The notes under the pieces: generated by a model
Told to the model about the DNA's origin: nothing
What the model saw: only the letters and a program-made list of their open reading frames with translations
Database searches by the model: none
Program-made: the position numbers and the translations under genes
From: Acaryochloris sp. CCMEE 5410
Lineage (GTDB): Bacteria; Cyanobacteriota; Cyanobacteriia; Thermosynechococcales; Thermosynechococcaceae
DNA: 64,000 bases
Assembly: GCF_000238775.2 (NCBI RefSeq)
Contig: NZ_AFEJ02000006.1
Span: forward strand, 62,001 to 126,000
Direction: 5' to 3'
Part shown: positions 45,018 to 54,506 of the stretch, one piece after another
How the letters are laid out: every line of letters starts with the position of its first letter
Numbering within the stretch: position 1 is the stretch's first letter

Positions 45018-45184
45018 GTCTTGTCCTCTTTTGGTGATCCAGAAAAATGTGTTGTAATTCTGCTCACAGATAAAAACTAAACAAGGCTGAACCCCTTGAT
45101 CTACCGTTATGATTCTCAGTCAAATTGGTAAGTTATGAGGCTCTAAATTGTATTTCTTACTCTGATCACCAAAAGAGGACAAGA
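45018..45184. mobile_element. MITE-like element with about 21-bp inverted ends, related to the ISL3 remnant at 54.5 kb
   Basis: GTCTTGTCCTCTTTTGGTGA at 45018 and its inverted copy at 45164-45184 flank about 125 bp of non-coding DNA. The same end sequence stands at 54508-54527, just outside the ISL3-type transposase fragment, so this is probably a small derivative of that element. Both sit beside copies of the 47-kb gene family. Confidence 0.78.
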
Positions 45185-45244
45185 TCCAAAATAAAATTAC
45201 AGAAAAGCACAATAAGCCTCCACCATGGCTAGTAACAAACTTTG

Positions 45245-46786
45245 CTACGCGATACGCACTGGTGGGCATACTTCCGTCAACAACTCAATGCTACTTGCCA
45301 CCGAAGACCCCCCAATATTTCGAAAATCTGAGGACCGAAAAACAGCTTGATAGTACGGGACTTCACCAGATTTATGACCAATTCTGGATGCCAATTCTTC
45401 AAGATGATTATTAGGTTTAGGATTCAATAGCATTACCGCTGATCTGGTTCCTGGTCCATGGAGTCCCGAAATAACTGTTATGACCGTACCAATACTGGGA
45501 CCAGGAACACGAGTAACAAGTAAATAGTCATCCATTTGCCAACCATCATTTGTTTGTGCTTGTACAAGAATATTGCCCCTTCTGTCACACACAGCCATCA
45601 ATTGACGTTCGATTTCCTCACCATATTGCAATCGTTTCGCATAACCATTCACAGTTTTTATCGAGTAAGACAGGTCTATAGTTCGGTCACCAACTCTTGG
45701 TGACCAAATAGGACTATCAGGTTCTCCTATGAGCCATCGGCTTGCCTCGTTGGACTTACCAGACGCTAGCATTACCATGGAAGAATTTGCGTGGGCAAGC
45801 CAGGATTCTTGGTGGGTATCCCATGTCTTTACTGAAGAAGACATTAGACCTGTAATGGCCTCAAGCACCCAATATTCATGTTCATATGTTTTTTGGCCAT
45901 TCCCAAGATCAATATCTGGAAGAGCGTGATCCCAGGTCTGTGGAGGAATAAACTCTGTTATAGACACCTCTGAACTGAGAAATAGCTCAAAAGCTAAAGA
46001 GTATCGCTTCTTGACATCATCTGGGTAGATAGTCCCCTGTGGAGGAGAAAGTGCTTGGTGAATTCTACCCTTCTCGCGCCCAATACCAAGCTCCGCAAGT
46101 ACTTTTTGAAGAACACTTCCATAATTTATTTCGATAGTTGTCAAAATAGTTGTTCCGAGAAGAAGTCTCAAAACGGACCGCCGTGTTAGTAAGCGCTGAC
46201 TTAAATTTTGTTCCTCCAATAAAGATAATTTGGCATTCACCGGGATGAATGATGACACTTCTTGTCCCAGACGTTCACTTTTTTGGGGGAGTGGACTGTG
46301 CTCCGAAGAAGAGCCATCTATTTGTTTTCCCAGGGACTCCACCACCCCTCGTATCCCCTCGACGATATCCAAAAATGCTTCATCTCGATTTGCCCATTGA
46401 GTTACAGGTTTTGCATCTTTTGGCAAAACCTGTAACTTACTGAAGGGTGCTTCCTTCCAATCACAAGGACGAAGGATAATGGGGATAACTCGGGCAGTGC
46501 CTTCGTTATGGCGCACTATCGAACTTTTCATCTCATAGTTGTAGCAATAGTCAGACGCCATAAAGGGAGGGCTAACAAGTAGCAAAATGATTTGAGCGGA
46601 CTCTAGCTTGCTGTCGATTTGAGTTTTCCATTCTTCACCTGCTTCGATGTCTTTATCATGCCAAGCAGCAATTTTACCCTGACGCTTGAGATTGGAAAGA
46701 TGGATATCCAACTCTTCTCGCAAATCATCGTCTTTATGGGAATAGGAAATAAAAACCTTTAAAGGGTCATGGTAGTTTGGAGTCAT
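45245..46786 (-). CDS. TIR-domain protein with a hydrophobic segment, derived from a CHAT-TIR gene
   Basis: This 513-residue protein has an N-terminal TIR_2 domain (about 9-150): VFISYSHKDDDLREELDIHL, then FMASDYCYNYEMKSSI with the NADase-position E85. The domain is about 80% like the TIR of the CHAT-TIR gene at 32.8 kb. After a linker comes a single hydrophobic stretch with arginines (LLTRRSVLRLLLGTTILTTI, about 195-215) and a 300-residue C-terminal domain I do not recognise (for example RGNILVQAQTNDGWQMDDYL). Upstream bases still encode a CHAT-TIR linker with stops, so this gene began as a full CHAT-TIR paralogue. The ATG at 46786 is now its start. It may act as a membrane-linked TIR effector. 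Confidence 0.8.
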   Translation of the reverse strand: MTPNYHDPLKVFISYSHKDDDLREELDIHLSNLKRQGKIAAWHDKDIEAGEEWKTQIDSKLESAQIILLLVSPPFMASDYCYNYEMKSSIVRHNEGTARVIPIILRPCDWKEAPFSKLQVLPKDAKPVTQWANRDEAFLDIVEGIRGVVESLGKQIDGSSSEHSPLPQKSERLGQEVSSFIPVNAKLSLLEEQNLSQRLLTRRSVLRLLLGTTILTTIEINYGSVLQKVLAELGIGREKGRIHQALSPPQGTIYPDDVKKRYSLAFELFLSSEVSITEFIPPQTWDHALPDIDLGNGQKTYEHEYWVLEAITGLMSSSVKTWDTHQESWLAHANSSMVMLASGKSNEASRWLIGEPDSPIWSPRVGDRTIDLSYSIKTVNGYAKRLQYGEEIERQLMAVCDRRGNILVQAQTNDGWQMDDYLLVTRVPGPSIGTVITVISGLHGPGTRSAVMLLNPKPNNHLEELASRIGHKSGEVPYYQAVFRSSDFRNIGGSSVASSIELLTEVCPPVRIA

Positions 46787-46799
46787 GGGAGAAGATGCA

Positions 46800-46915
46800 G
46801 AAGTCGAACTACCTTAAGCATGGGGGTTATCTTGAGCCTTGGTTTCCACTTTATCGGGCTTTTTGATTTAACTGTGCGCGGCTATCCACCCCTGCTCGGA
46901 GGCAAACGCCACATC
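46800..46915 (-). pseudogene. Remnant of the CHAT domain end and linker upstream of the TIR gene
   Basis: The minus strand, in frame with the TIR gene, reads DVAFASEQGW, a stop, then IKKPDKVETKAQDNPHA, another stop, then GSSTSASSP and the current start MTPN. This parallels DVEFAFKLG...LIKKPITEETKNQDQPKA...PSPMSPK of the CHAT-TIR gene at 32.8 kb. Two in-frame stops and an internal deletion have cut the CHAT part away. Confidence 0.8.
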
Positions 46916-46999
46916 TCATAATCAGCCCAGATTAAGGAAAGAGTTGCGTACAAAGTCGGAGTCAATCTGTAAAGGTTAGCGCCAAGCACCCGGATAGTC

Positions 47000-47620
47000 T
47001 CACCCCCAGATCCGAGCAACCCGCTCCCGATCCAGGTACACTCCCACCATCTCTTCGATCCGCTCAATCGTCTCTGGTGGTCGTAGCTCGATTACCTGCA
47101 ATATCTCAAACGTATCCTCTAAGTCCAAAGCGCACTCAAAGCAATACTCAGGCGTTTCAAACGGAATTCTGATGAAAGGCTTTCCGGTGCCCTCCACGGT
47201 TATCCAATATTGCCCTGTACCGCTTTGGGAAACGGTCAAATACTCAAGCTGACCCTCTAGCTTGGTCTGCTGGATCAGATTCTTTTGTCTGCGCACAAGG
47301 GTATTGAACTTGAACTCAAATGCTCTGGATACTCTGGGGGGTTGGGTTCTGCTAGTTGTTTGCCGTGCTGAATACCCTCGCTGTGTTCTCCGTGCAAAAT
47401 TGGGTTCTCGGTGAATTTGGATAGGGGCTGATTCACGCTTGCGCTCATCGTCTCCAGCATCTGGAGATGGCTTACGCTTGACTGGCAGATCATCTTTCCG
47501 TGCAATCGTTGGGAATGCCGTCTTGTCTGAATATGCAGGGTTTGATTCGACGTTTGTTGGGGTTTTCCCAGTCGATGGAATTGTTGGCTTGGGCTTCAGT
47601 GAGACGAGTTTGGGGTTCAT
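47000..47620 (-). CDS. Hypothetical protein, founder of a dispersed family; operon with pentapeptide protein
   Basis: This 206-residue protein has a basic, Pro/Ser-rich, probably disordered first half. Its conserved C-terminal half reads GQYWITVEGTGKPFIRIPFE, then TPEYCFECALDLEDTFEILQ and ERIEEMVGVYLDRERVARIW. I chose ATG at 47620, with GAGGA about eight bases upstream, over TTG at 47638. It starts 25 bases after the stop of the large pentapeptide protein, so the two are probably one operon. Its 3' end recurs as at least five decaying copies in the window (40.7, 43.4, 44.9, 51.6 and 54.4 kb). No known domain recognised. Confidence 0.7.
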   Translation of the reverse strand: MNPKLVSLKPKPTIPSTGKTPTNVESNPAYSDKTAFPTIARKDDLPVKRKPSPDAGDDERKRESAPIQIHREPNFARRTQRGYSARQTTSRTQPPRVSRAFEFKFNTLVRRQKNLIQQTKLEGQLEYLTVSQSGTGQYWITVEGTGKPFIRIPFETPEYCFECALDLEDTFEILQVIELRPPETIERIEEMVGVYLDRERVARIWG

Positions 47621-47645
47621 GCAAATATCCTCAGCCAAGACAAAA

Positions 47646-49925
47646 TTAGTTTAGCTTCTGGGGATATGCTGTGGAAGATTTCTGGGGAAAGCTTATATCA
47701 GTATTAGATTTATTTATTTTAGATGGTATAACAGGGGATTCATTTTGGTTAAATATATGCTTTATGCGATCAACAGCAAATGGTGAAACTGCAAGAAGAG
47801 TAATAAAAATGATTGTGGAGACTGATTTGACAATTGTTACTATGAAATTAATATCTTGCCCATCATCCAAAAAGCGTCGAAAAAAAGATTTCGGTTGTTT
47901 ATTTATACCACTTTCTTCTTGATGATTTAATTGTGAATTATTACTGCCAGCAGCTATATTTACATTATCTCCTGTATTAACAATAGAATGCCTGACTAGT
48001 CCCTTACCTAGTTCAATCCCTCTCTCAAGTTGCTCACTCGGAGAAAGTAAACGTATAAGTTGCTGTAATGTATTATCTTTTTCTTCCAACTTACCCTCTA
48101 ATCTTGCATTTTTAAGCTTTGACTCTTCTAGTAGTTGAACACCAGTCTGAAGTTTTTCCTGAAGATTATCCGCATCTACATCAGCAGGATGAGCAATTTT
48201 TAGTATAACTAAACCATCACCTAATACTTTGTATTCTTGAAGGTATAGTTCAGCATCATACTTACTAAGTACTTCTTGATTAACGTCATTGAATACTTGA
48301 GCAAAAGATTTCCAAGGCATACCATCTCTAAAAGCAAGCTCAAGAATATTTTTAGATATTTGAAATCGCTTGGTAAATTCCCCAGCTTCAAAATTTTCAT
48401 TAGGATTATGTGGGCATCGTTCTTTTTGACTCTCTTTTAAATAGATATAGTCGCACCTGACACCATCAAAGTTTGTTTCAGCATTGGCATTCCATTCTTG
48501 CTTGCAAATCCCAGTCAATATTGCATGTTGGAAACTAGTACCTAAAATGGTTGCTCTCTTTAGTAAAGCACCCCTAAGATTAGCATAGCTGAGGTCAGCA
48601 CCACTAAGATCAACCTCTGATAGGATTGCATAGGTTAAATTAGATTCACTAAAATTAATTCTAGAAAGGTCAGTATTTGAAAAATTAGTTTTGCTTAGAT
48701 TAGCGCTTTTGAAGCTAGCCTTACTAATACCGTTTTTTGAAAGTTCTCTGAAAGTAGACATTCTAAAGTCCACTAAAGTAAGCACCGCTGCCTCAAAGTC
48801 GGCACCACTCAAATGAACATCATATAGGTTTGCGTTGCTAAGATTTGCTAATTTGAAAACTGCTCTACGACATATAGCCTTATTAAGATTTACATGACTA
48901 AGATTGGCTTTTAAACAGTCAGTTTCCTGAAGAATTGCTCTTTTTAGACAGGTTTTTGTGAGATTGGCATACTTCAGTTTAGCGTTACTAAGATTAGCAC
49001 CACTGAGATTTGCACCACTGAGGTCAGCACCACTGAGGTCAGCACCACTGAGATTTGCACCACTGAGGTCAGCACCACTGAGGTCTTTTTCTAACCCACC
49101 GTTATTTACTAATTGGTAAACAAGATTCCATTTAGGATCCATGTGCGTCTGATCAGTAATTATGGCACCACTAAGATCAGCACTATCTAGAATTGCATTA
49201 CTGAGGTTAGTACCACTGAGGTCAGCACCACTGAGGTCAGCACCACTGAGATTTGCACCACTGAGGTCAGTACCACTGAGGTCAGTACCACTGAGGTCAG
49301 CACCACTGAGGTTTGCCTTCCTGAACTGGATGCTAGAAAGACTGGCGCCATTGAGAACAACATCCTTGAGAATTGCTCCACTAAGGTTGGCACTGGTAAG
49401 CTTGGCACCACTTAGATTGGCACCATTGAGAACAACACCCTTGAGAATTGCATCACTGAGGTTAGCACCACTGAGGTCAGCATAGCTAACGTTAGCATTG
49501 CAAAGATTAGCAACAAATAGGTAAGCATCACTAAGGTTGACATCGCAGAGAATTGCATTGCTGAGGTAAGCACTACAAAGTTTGGCACCACTGAGGTCAG
49601 CACCACTGAGGTTAGCACTTTCCAGAACTGCATCAGTTAGAATTGCACCGCTGAGGTTGGCACTAGTAAGGTTGGCATCACTGAGGTCAGCATCACTGAG
49701 GTCAGCACCACTGAGGTCAGCACCACTGAGATTTGCACCACTGAGGCTGATAAAACTAAGTTTTGCATCGGTGAGATTGGCACCACTGAGGTTAGCCTTT
49801 CTGCAATTGTCCCAAGAGAAGCCAGCGCAACTGAGGTCTATATTTACCCCAAAATTTTCCTGACGCCATTCATTCCAAACATCAACACCCTGCTTCAGTA
49901 AATCAACCTGCTCCTCATTCGCCAT
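47646..49925 (-). CDS. Large pentapeptide-repeat protein with coiled coil and C-terminal membrane segment
   Basis: This 759-residue protein has an N-terminal alpha segment ([20 protein letters not shown]) and two long blocks of A(D/N)LSx pentapeptides (about 40-260 and 275-490), which form a right-handed quadrilateral beta-helix. A mixed domain ([20 protein letters not shown]), a coiled coil around 620-660 and one transmembrane helix near 710-735 ([20 protein letters not shown]) follow. Repeats such as [20 protein letters not shown] are nearly identical at 49.0-49.3 kb. The architecture suggests a scaffold anchored to a membrane; the partner is unknown. The ATG at 49925 is preferred to the GTG at 49928. 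Confidence 0.88.
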   Translation of the reverse strand: MANEEQVDLLKQGVDVWNEWRQENFGVNIDLSCAGFSWDNCRKANLSGANLTDAKLSFISLSGANLSGADLSGADLSDADLSDANLTSANLSGAILTDAVLESANLSGADLSGAKLCSAYLSNAILCDVNLSDAYLFVANLCNANVSYADLSGANLSDAILKGVVLNGANLSGAKLTSANLSGAILKDVVLNGASLSSIQFRKANLSGADLSGTDLSGTDLSGANLSGADLSGADLSGTNLSNAILDSADLSGAIITDQTHMDPKWNLVYQLVNNGGLEKDLSGADLSGANLSGADLSGADLSGANLSGANLSNAKLKYANLTKTCLKRAILQETDCLKANLSHVNLNKAICRRAVFKLANLSNANLYDVHLSGADFEAAVLTLVDFRMSTFRELSKNGISKASFKSANLSKTNFSNTDLSRINFSESNLTYAILSEVDLSGADLSYANLRGALLKRATILGTSFQHAILTGICKQEWNANAETNFDGVRCDYIYLKESQKERCPHNPNENFEAGEFTKRFQISKNILELAFRDGMPWKSFAQVFNDVNQEVLSKYDAELYLQEYKVLGDGLVILKIAHPADVDADNLQEKLQTGVQLLEESKLKNARLEGKLEEKDNTLQQLIRLLSPSEQLERGIELGKGLVRHSIVNTGDNVNIAAGSNNSQLNHQEESGINKQPKSFFRRFLDDGQDINFIVTIVKSVSTIIFITLLAVSPFAVDRIKHIFNQNESPVIPSKINKSNTDISFPQKSSTAYPQKLN

Positions 49926-50054
49926 CACAATCTCTCAAGTAATTCTCAAAACAGACTACACGACTAAGATTCATCGCCAATAAGATGAATGATACCCATG
50001 TCTTAAAAATCAACTAACCTATAAATAGAGAAAGATAGCTAAATAGCACCATAA

Positions 50055-51026
50055 TTAATAGCAAATTCCATCATTCCCACCCAAAATCACCTCAGATCCC
50101 CCCTCAATCCCATCATTACTCCCCTCCAAAGACCCGATTTCCTGATCATTTTCCTGACCAAATCCATCGATTTCAGATCGCTTTTCAGTTTCTGTAATTA
50201 GATCACTGTCTTTCTTACAGATTTCACAACTTGGTCTATTTTTCTCCAGTCTCTGATTCCATTTCGCCTGAAACGCCTTCATCATCTGGTCTTTGTATGC
50301 TTCATTGCCTGAGTAGCGAATCACATACAAACACACGGATTCCTCACTGCCCACCTTCACCAGCTCATGAGCGACACGTTTAATGAGCTTATTGACGATG
50401 GCAACTGCACTCTGATCCTCACTGATGACATTCCGAAAGTGACGATAGATCTGATAGCGATATTCCAACGCCTTCACCTTGATATCCTCCAGTCGCTGAT
50501 CATCCTCCGTCATCACCATGATTTCCATCCGCATCCGAGCCTCCACCTGCTCATAGCGGGCCTGAGTAAACGCCTGAGACTGCTGCTCAATGGCATTCAA
50601 TAAACCTTGCTTCTGGTCCTTGAGAGCCTGCTTTTGCTGCTCCAACTGCTCCAGCTCCCCCTTCAGCGTTACCTTCCTGGGATGGGCCTTTCTTCTCAAT
50701 GCCGTCAACTTGGCTTGGATGACCTTCTGCTCCTGAACAATTTCCCTGATCTGCCCAGCTAATTCCTTGACCTCCAATCTCAAGGACTGTCGTTGACGCT
50801 GCACCTGACGCCCCTTTTCCAACGCTTTGTTGTAGGCTGCATAATCAGCGCTGGTGACGTTGTAGGTATCCACTAAATCAAATACCCCCAGGTCATGAAT
50901 TAACTGTACTTGGATTTGATTATTCGACAGCCTGTGCGTGAGAACGAATTTGCTATTAAGCTGTTTTGTGAAATTCCTCTGATCTAGTTCCTCTGCTGAT
51001 TCTGGGTAAGATAGCTCATCCTGCAA
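50055..51026 (-). CDS. Coiled-coil hypothetical protein
   Basis: This 323-residue protein is dominated by a long coiled coil (about 75-165, rich in Q/E/K heptads). A helical domain (about 170-265) and an acidic Gly-rich tail containing CEICKKDSD, a possible half zinc site, follow. Start is TTG at 51026; no ATG is available before an upstream in-frame stop, so the true start is uncertain. No recognised family. It stands between the pentapeptide gene and a START-like gene and shows no operon overlap. Confidence 0.6.
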   Translation of the reverse strand: MQDELSYPESAEELDQRNFTKQLNSKFVLTHRLSNNQIQVQLIHDLGVFDLVDTYNVTSADYAAYNKALEKGRQVQRQRQSLRLEVKELAGQIREIVQEQKVIQAKLTALRRKAHPRKVTLKGELEQLEQQKQALKDQKQGLLNAIEQQSQAFTQARYEQVEARMRMEIMVMTEDDQRLEDIKVKALEYRYQIYRHFRNVISEDQSAVAIVNKLIKRVAHELVKVGSEESVCLYVIRYSGNEAYKDQMMKAFQAKWNQRLEKNRPSCEICKKDSDLITETEKRSEIDGFGQENDQEIGSLEGSNDGIEGGSEVILGGNDGICY

Positions 51027-51121
51027 AAAGTCGAGCTTAGTACGTTAGGATGAATATCCTTACCCTCTTGCTCTTGTGATAATGCCAGAATATTCGACTT
51101 TTATATTTCATACCTTCTTAT

Positions 51122-51568
51122 ATGACTGATTGGCTTGAACACACTGTCCAAGTTGATGTTGAAGCGAATATTGATTTGGTGTGGAAACTCTGGTCTGACC
51201 TAGAGCAGATGCCTAACTGGATGAAATGGATTTCCTCTGTAAAAGTATTAGAAGAAAATCCAGATCTTTCCCGAATGAGCTTGGCCTCTGGCGGATTTGA
51301 ATTTAGTTGGTTATTGCGTATTACTCGACTGGTGACCAATCAAATCATTCAATTTGAGTCAGTTGATGGCCTCCCCAACCGTGGGGCAATCCGATTCTAT
51401 AAGCGGGGACCAAATAGCACTATTAAGCTTACTGTGGCTTATGCAATCCCAGGTATTTTAGGCAAAATTATGGATAATCTACTTTTAGGTCGCATCGTAG
51501 AATCTACAATCCAAGCTGATCTGGATCGATTCCGTGCTTATGCTTTGACAGCTAGCAAGCAAGAATAG
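51122..51568 (+). CDS. SRPBCC/START-like (polyketide cyclase) protein
   Basis: This 148-residue protein has the START-like ligand-binding pattern: LEHTVQVDVEANIDLVWKLW, then SDLEQMPNWMKWISSVKVLE, and FRAYAL in the last helix. These proteins bind hydrophobic small molecules; the ligand cannot be inferred. It stands alone on the plus strand, after a short AT-rich gap. The start ATG at 51122 is supported by the domain beginning immediately. Confidence 0.85.
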   Translation: MTDWLEHTVQVDVEANIDLVWKLWSDLEQMPNWMKWISSVKVLEENPDLSRMSLASGGFEFSWLLRITRLVTNQIIQFESVDGLPNRGAIRFYKRGPNSTIKLTVAYAIPGILGKIMDNLLLGRIVESTIQADLDRFRAYALTASKQE

Positions 51569-51595
51569 TTCATGCATGTCATGACTTAGATTTGC

Positions 51596-51664
51596 CTAAT
51601 CACCCCCAAGACCGAGCCACCCCCTCTCGATCCAGGAACACTCCGATCATCTCCTCAATCCCCT
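51596..51664 (-). pseudogene. Decayed copy of the 47-kb gene, 3' tip
   Basis: Minus-strand reading gives REGIEEMIGVFLDREGVARS followed by WG and a stop, matching the last 20 or so residues of the family. Only the tip survives, just after the START-like gene. Confidence 0.7.
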
Positions 51665-51740
51665 CCCTGCCTCTTCTTTGAAATGTTGCACTAACACAAT
51701 TGCACTAACCGAAAAATCATCTCTTCGACCCAAACCTTAC

Positions 51741-52253
51741 TCATCTCTCTTCATCAGGTAAGCGATCAGGTCGAATCAGTGTCAGCATCAAGATACTTTT
51801 TTTATCTTTCGGATAGCGCAGATGCAACGAAAATGCTTCGCTATCCCACCGATCCCAATAGAAAATCTCTCTATCAAGCGCTCCCTCAACTGGTCCCCCC
51901 ATTTTCGTCGGCTGCCCCAAAAGTGAGATTGCTTCATCCCTGCTCTTCTTGAAAGACAATCCGTTGGGTAATGTGTATGGATACTCCATATAGCCCTGGA
52001 CTCCATCAGCAAAAACAAAAATGGTGTTAATCTTTTTTTTTCGATCCAGAGAAATTTGCAATCCCAACTCCACTAATCTAATAACTTCTTTATCCGGTCC
52101 TTCTAAGGTTAGGTTGAAGGCTTCAGGTTCCTCTTCAATCTGACGAATAAACACTTGCAACTCTGGATCGTCTATATGCCGACCTATAAAATTCTGTAGC
52201 TCGACATCCTTTTGTTCTGACGAAACTTTAGCCAAAGTTTTTTCCTCTATCAA
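51741..52253 (-). CDS. Hypothetical protein, possible immunity partner of the DUF4157 toxin
   Basis: This 170-residue soluble protein has a central NTIFVFADGVQGYMEYPYTL and SRDEAISLLGQPTKMGGPVE, resembling DUF6392/immunity-type proteins in which a leading strand is followed by a GLPxxM loop. It lies about 90 bp downstream of the DUF4157 protein with a cysteine-protease-like domain, in the same direction. This is the usual place for an immunity gene. I cannot prove the pairing. Confidence 0.55.
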   Translation of the reverse strand: MIEEKTLAKVSSEQKDVELQNFIGRHIDDPELQVFIRQIEEEPEAFNLTLEGPDKEVIRLVELGLQISLDRKKKINTIFVFADGVQGYMEYPYTLPNGLSFKKSRDEAISLLGQPTKMGGPVEGALDREIFYWDRWDSEAFSLHLRYPKDKKSILMLTLIRPDRLPDEER

Positions 52254-52345
52254 TCGTGAGTCCTAAAATTTCCAAAGGATTACAAGCCTCGACTCCAAAA
52301 TCGGGTAGCAGCTATCCTCAATTTCTTGCTCCGTAAAAAATGATC

Positions 52346-54238
52346 TTAAAGATACTCTTCCTCCAGTTCTCGAACCACGATGATGTAGTTTTGTAGGGCT
52401 TTCTGGTATTGTTTCGCCTCGATAAATTTCACAGACTCAACCACTCTCTTATAAAGTCCTCCCAAAATATCCGATGCATTGGGTTTTTCCTTTATACTCG
52501 CAACAATCTTGGGTGCGATGTCGTAATAGCGCTCAATCATTGCATCTCCATTAACAATGGTTCGCATATAAGTGTCACGGAAATCTCTCAACATCTGTAG
52601 TTCGTAGCAGTCATCCGATAAGCCTCTAGCCTCAACGCATGCAGTGGTAATGAAGCAGAATTTCTTTTGACTCACCAGTTTCAGCATGGGTGGTTCCAAA
52701 AGTAAGTCAGGGCCTTTTTCTAAAATTTCGATCAGCTGATTAACATGGGGGATTTTATCCTTGTCTATTGTGTTATTTAAGAGCAGTTCTTTTAAGCTTT
52801 TTGAAACCTTTACGGGGTCCTTGAGAGAAGCAATAAATTGTTTGTAGAACTTACCCGTTTCCCGACTGGCGATCGCAGCCTTTTCTTCCAAAGTGAGTGG
52901 GGTTGATGCTTCGGATTCAGCTTTTTCAATAGCTTCTTTTGTCTTCTGTCGAGGTTCATATATCTTCTCTAATAACTTTTGTACATCTCCGGCAATGCCT
53001 TTTTGATTTGGATCCACAACAGCGAACTCATCCCCAACCTCATCAGACTTGATAGACGGACCTCGAGCACCACTCACTGTAACCCCCGACCACCCCTTGC
53101 CATCAAAGGCGGTCTTGATTTTTGCAACCACTGAATTAGTCATGTCATCGGTTTCACCCTTGCCTGCATAGCAGGAGGTAAAGTAGACCCCTTTAATTTT
53201 ATTTTGTAATGCCTTCGAACCACTGAACAGCTTGTTCACAATCTCATCGGCTGTATAGTCCCCGCTCTCCCCAGGTGCGCCATGGGCCACAATATAGAGC
53301 GTTTCTCCCTCACCCATTTTGCTGAAATCAGCGTCTTTAAGGACTCCAACAGGACGTCCTGCTCTCTTCACTGCGTAATTGATTGACGTTAGCTCTACAA
53401 AGTCGCCCGAAGGTTTGTCCCTAGCCAGGACAACTTGACGCTGGACAACGGCCTCTTCTGCATCGGATACTTGTTGTGTCAAGGGAATCAGGTTACGCTG
53501 CACCTGTTGTTTTTGTTGCTGCACAACGTGAGTTAATTCATGGGCAATCAGCTCTTGGCCTACGGGCTGGGTAGGCTGATATTCTCCTTGCCGAAAAAAC
53601 ACATCTTGTCCCGTCGTAAACGCCCTTGCCTGAATCGATTGATTTAACTGGTCTGATTGGACATCCGTATGCACCCTTACCCCACTAAAATCTGCCCCCA
53701 TCGCCTGACCCATTGGCTGTTGCAATCCTGCATCCAATGGCTGACCACCACCCCTCGCGCTACTGATAGCAGACTCTAAATCTGCTGATGCTTCCTCATC
53801 TGTCATTGCTTGACGACGCTGGATAGCAGCACGAAGACTTTTCGCTTGCATCTCCCCTTCCAGTTCTTTCTCTTGCTGCACGGATTGCCCTTGATTGAAT
53901 TGAGATAAAGAAGGGGCATTAATTTGATGTACTACCTGAGAAGCAACCCGATCCGCTTCCTGTTCATACTTATCTCCCGGTTCTCCAAGTGTCAGCTTTC
54001 GCTGAATCCAAGGTTGTACCAATTCTCCGGATGGATTAGGAACCTTATCTTTCCAGGGCGTTCCAAACCTTTCCCACTTCTCCTGTTGAGCTTTCCATTC
54101 AGCCAAACCCTCTTCATTTGTTTTGGCTTGAAGGGGGGGAGGAACTGGTGTTGCTGATTGAGCCTGATCTGATGATATTGGTTGAGGTATCGGTTGTGAC
54201 TTAGATTTTTCTGGCTTATAAGAATGAGTACGCTTCAT
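52346..54238 (-). CDS. DUF4157 protein with caspase-like domain and CFI-box C-terminus
   Basis: This 630-residue protein begins MKRTHSYKPEKSKS and contains the same N-terminal module as the 41-kb protein, the DUF4157 domain and HELTH at residues 233-237. It continues with a clan-CD-like cysteine protease pattern: H319 in LYIVAHGAPGE and C356 in VYFTSCYAGKG, similar to MARTX or C80 self-processing domains. It ends with a CFI-box-type tail (CFITTACVEARGLSDDCYEL, then QMLRDFRDTYMRTI). A likely role is a secreted effector, loaded through DUF4157, that processes itself or a target. ATG at 54238 was chosen because GAGGG lies just upstream; the longer TTG-type start is unlikely. Confidence 0.8.
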   Translation of the reverse strand: MKRTHSYKPEKSKSQPIPQPISSDQAQSATPVPPPLQAKTNEEGLAEWKAQQEKWERFGTPWKDKVPNPSGELVQPWIQRKLTLGEPGDKYEQEADRVASQVVHQINAPSLSQFNQGQSVQQEKELEGEMQAKSLRAAIQRRQAMTDEEASADLESAISSARGGGQPLDAGLQQPMGQAMGADFSGVRVHTDVQSDQLNQSIQARAFTTGQDVFFRQGEYQPTQPVGQELIAHELTHVVQQQKQQVQRNLIPLTQQVSDAEEAVVQRQVVLARDKPSGDFVELTSINYAVKRAGRPVGVLKDADFSKMGEGETLYIVAHGAPGESGDYTADEIVNKLFSGSKALQNKIKGVYFTSCYAGKGETDDMTNSVVAKIKTAFDGKGWSGVTVSGARGPSIKSDEVGDEFAVVDPNQKGIAGDVQKLLEKIYEPRQKTKEAIEKAESEASTPLTLEEKAAIASRETGKFYKQFIASLKDPVKVSKSLKELLLNNTIDKDKIPHVNQLIEILEKGPDLLLEPPMLKLVSQKKFCFITTACVEARGLSDDCYELQMLRDFRDTYMRTIVNGDAMIERYYDIAPKIVASIKEKPNASDILGGLYKRVVESVKFIEAKQYQKALQNYIIVVRELEEEYL

Positions 54239-54348
54239 CAACTGTCCCTCATCTGCAACCGAATCACATACATTTAATCCTAAACTCACGGAAAAATTTC
54301 TTACGGTAGAAATCCAAATAGAAATATTTACCGCACTTTAAGGATTTT

Positions 54349-54483
54349 CTACCCCCAAACCCTACTCACCCGCTCCCGATCCAACCACACTCCAACCATC
54401 TCCTCGATCCGCTCAATGGTTTCCCCTGGCCGCAGCTCAATAACCTGCAACACATCGAACATGTCCTCTAATTCAAGTGCTGC
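54349..54483 (-). pseudogene. Decayed copy of the 47-kb gene, C-terminal part
   Basis: Minus-strand reading gives ALELEDMFDVLQVIELRPGE and TIERIEEMVGVWLDRERVSR before WG and stop, the best-preserved copy tail. The upstream part is replaced at about 54490-54506 by the end of an ISL3-type element. Confidence 0.78.
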
Positions 54484-54506
54484 TGTTGTACAGTACATCG
54501 CTATTT

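Noticed and set aside
49000-49860. Several open frames on the opposite strand and in other frames of the pentapeptide gene
   Set aside because: They consist of low-complexity [11 protein letters not shown]-type or [11 protein letters not shown]-type repeats, shadows of the repeated pentapeptide codons.
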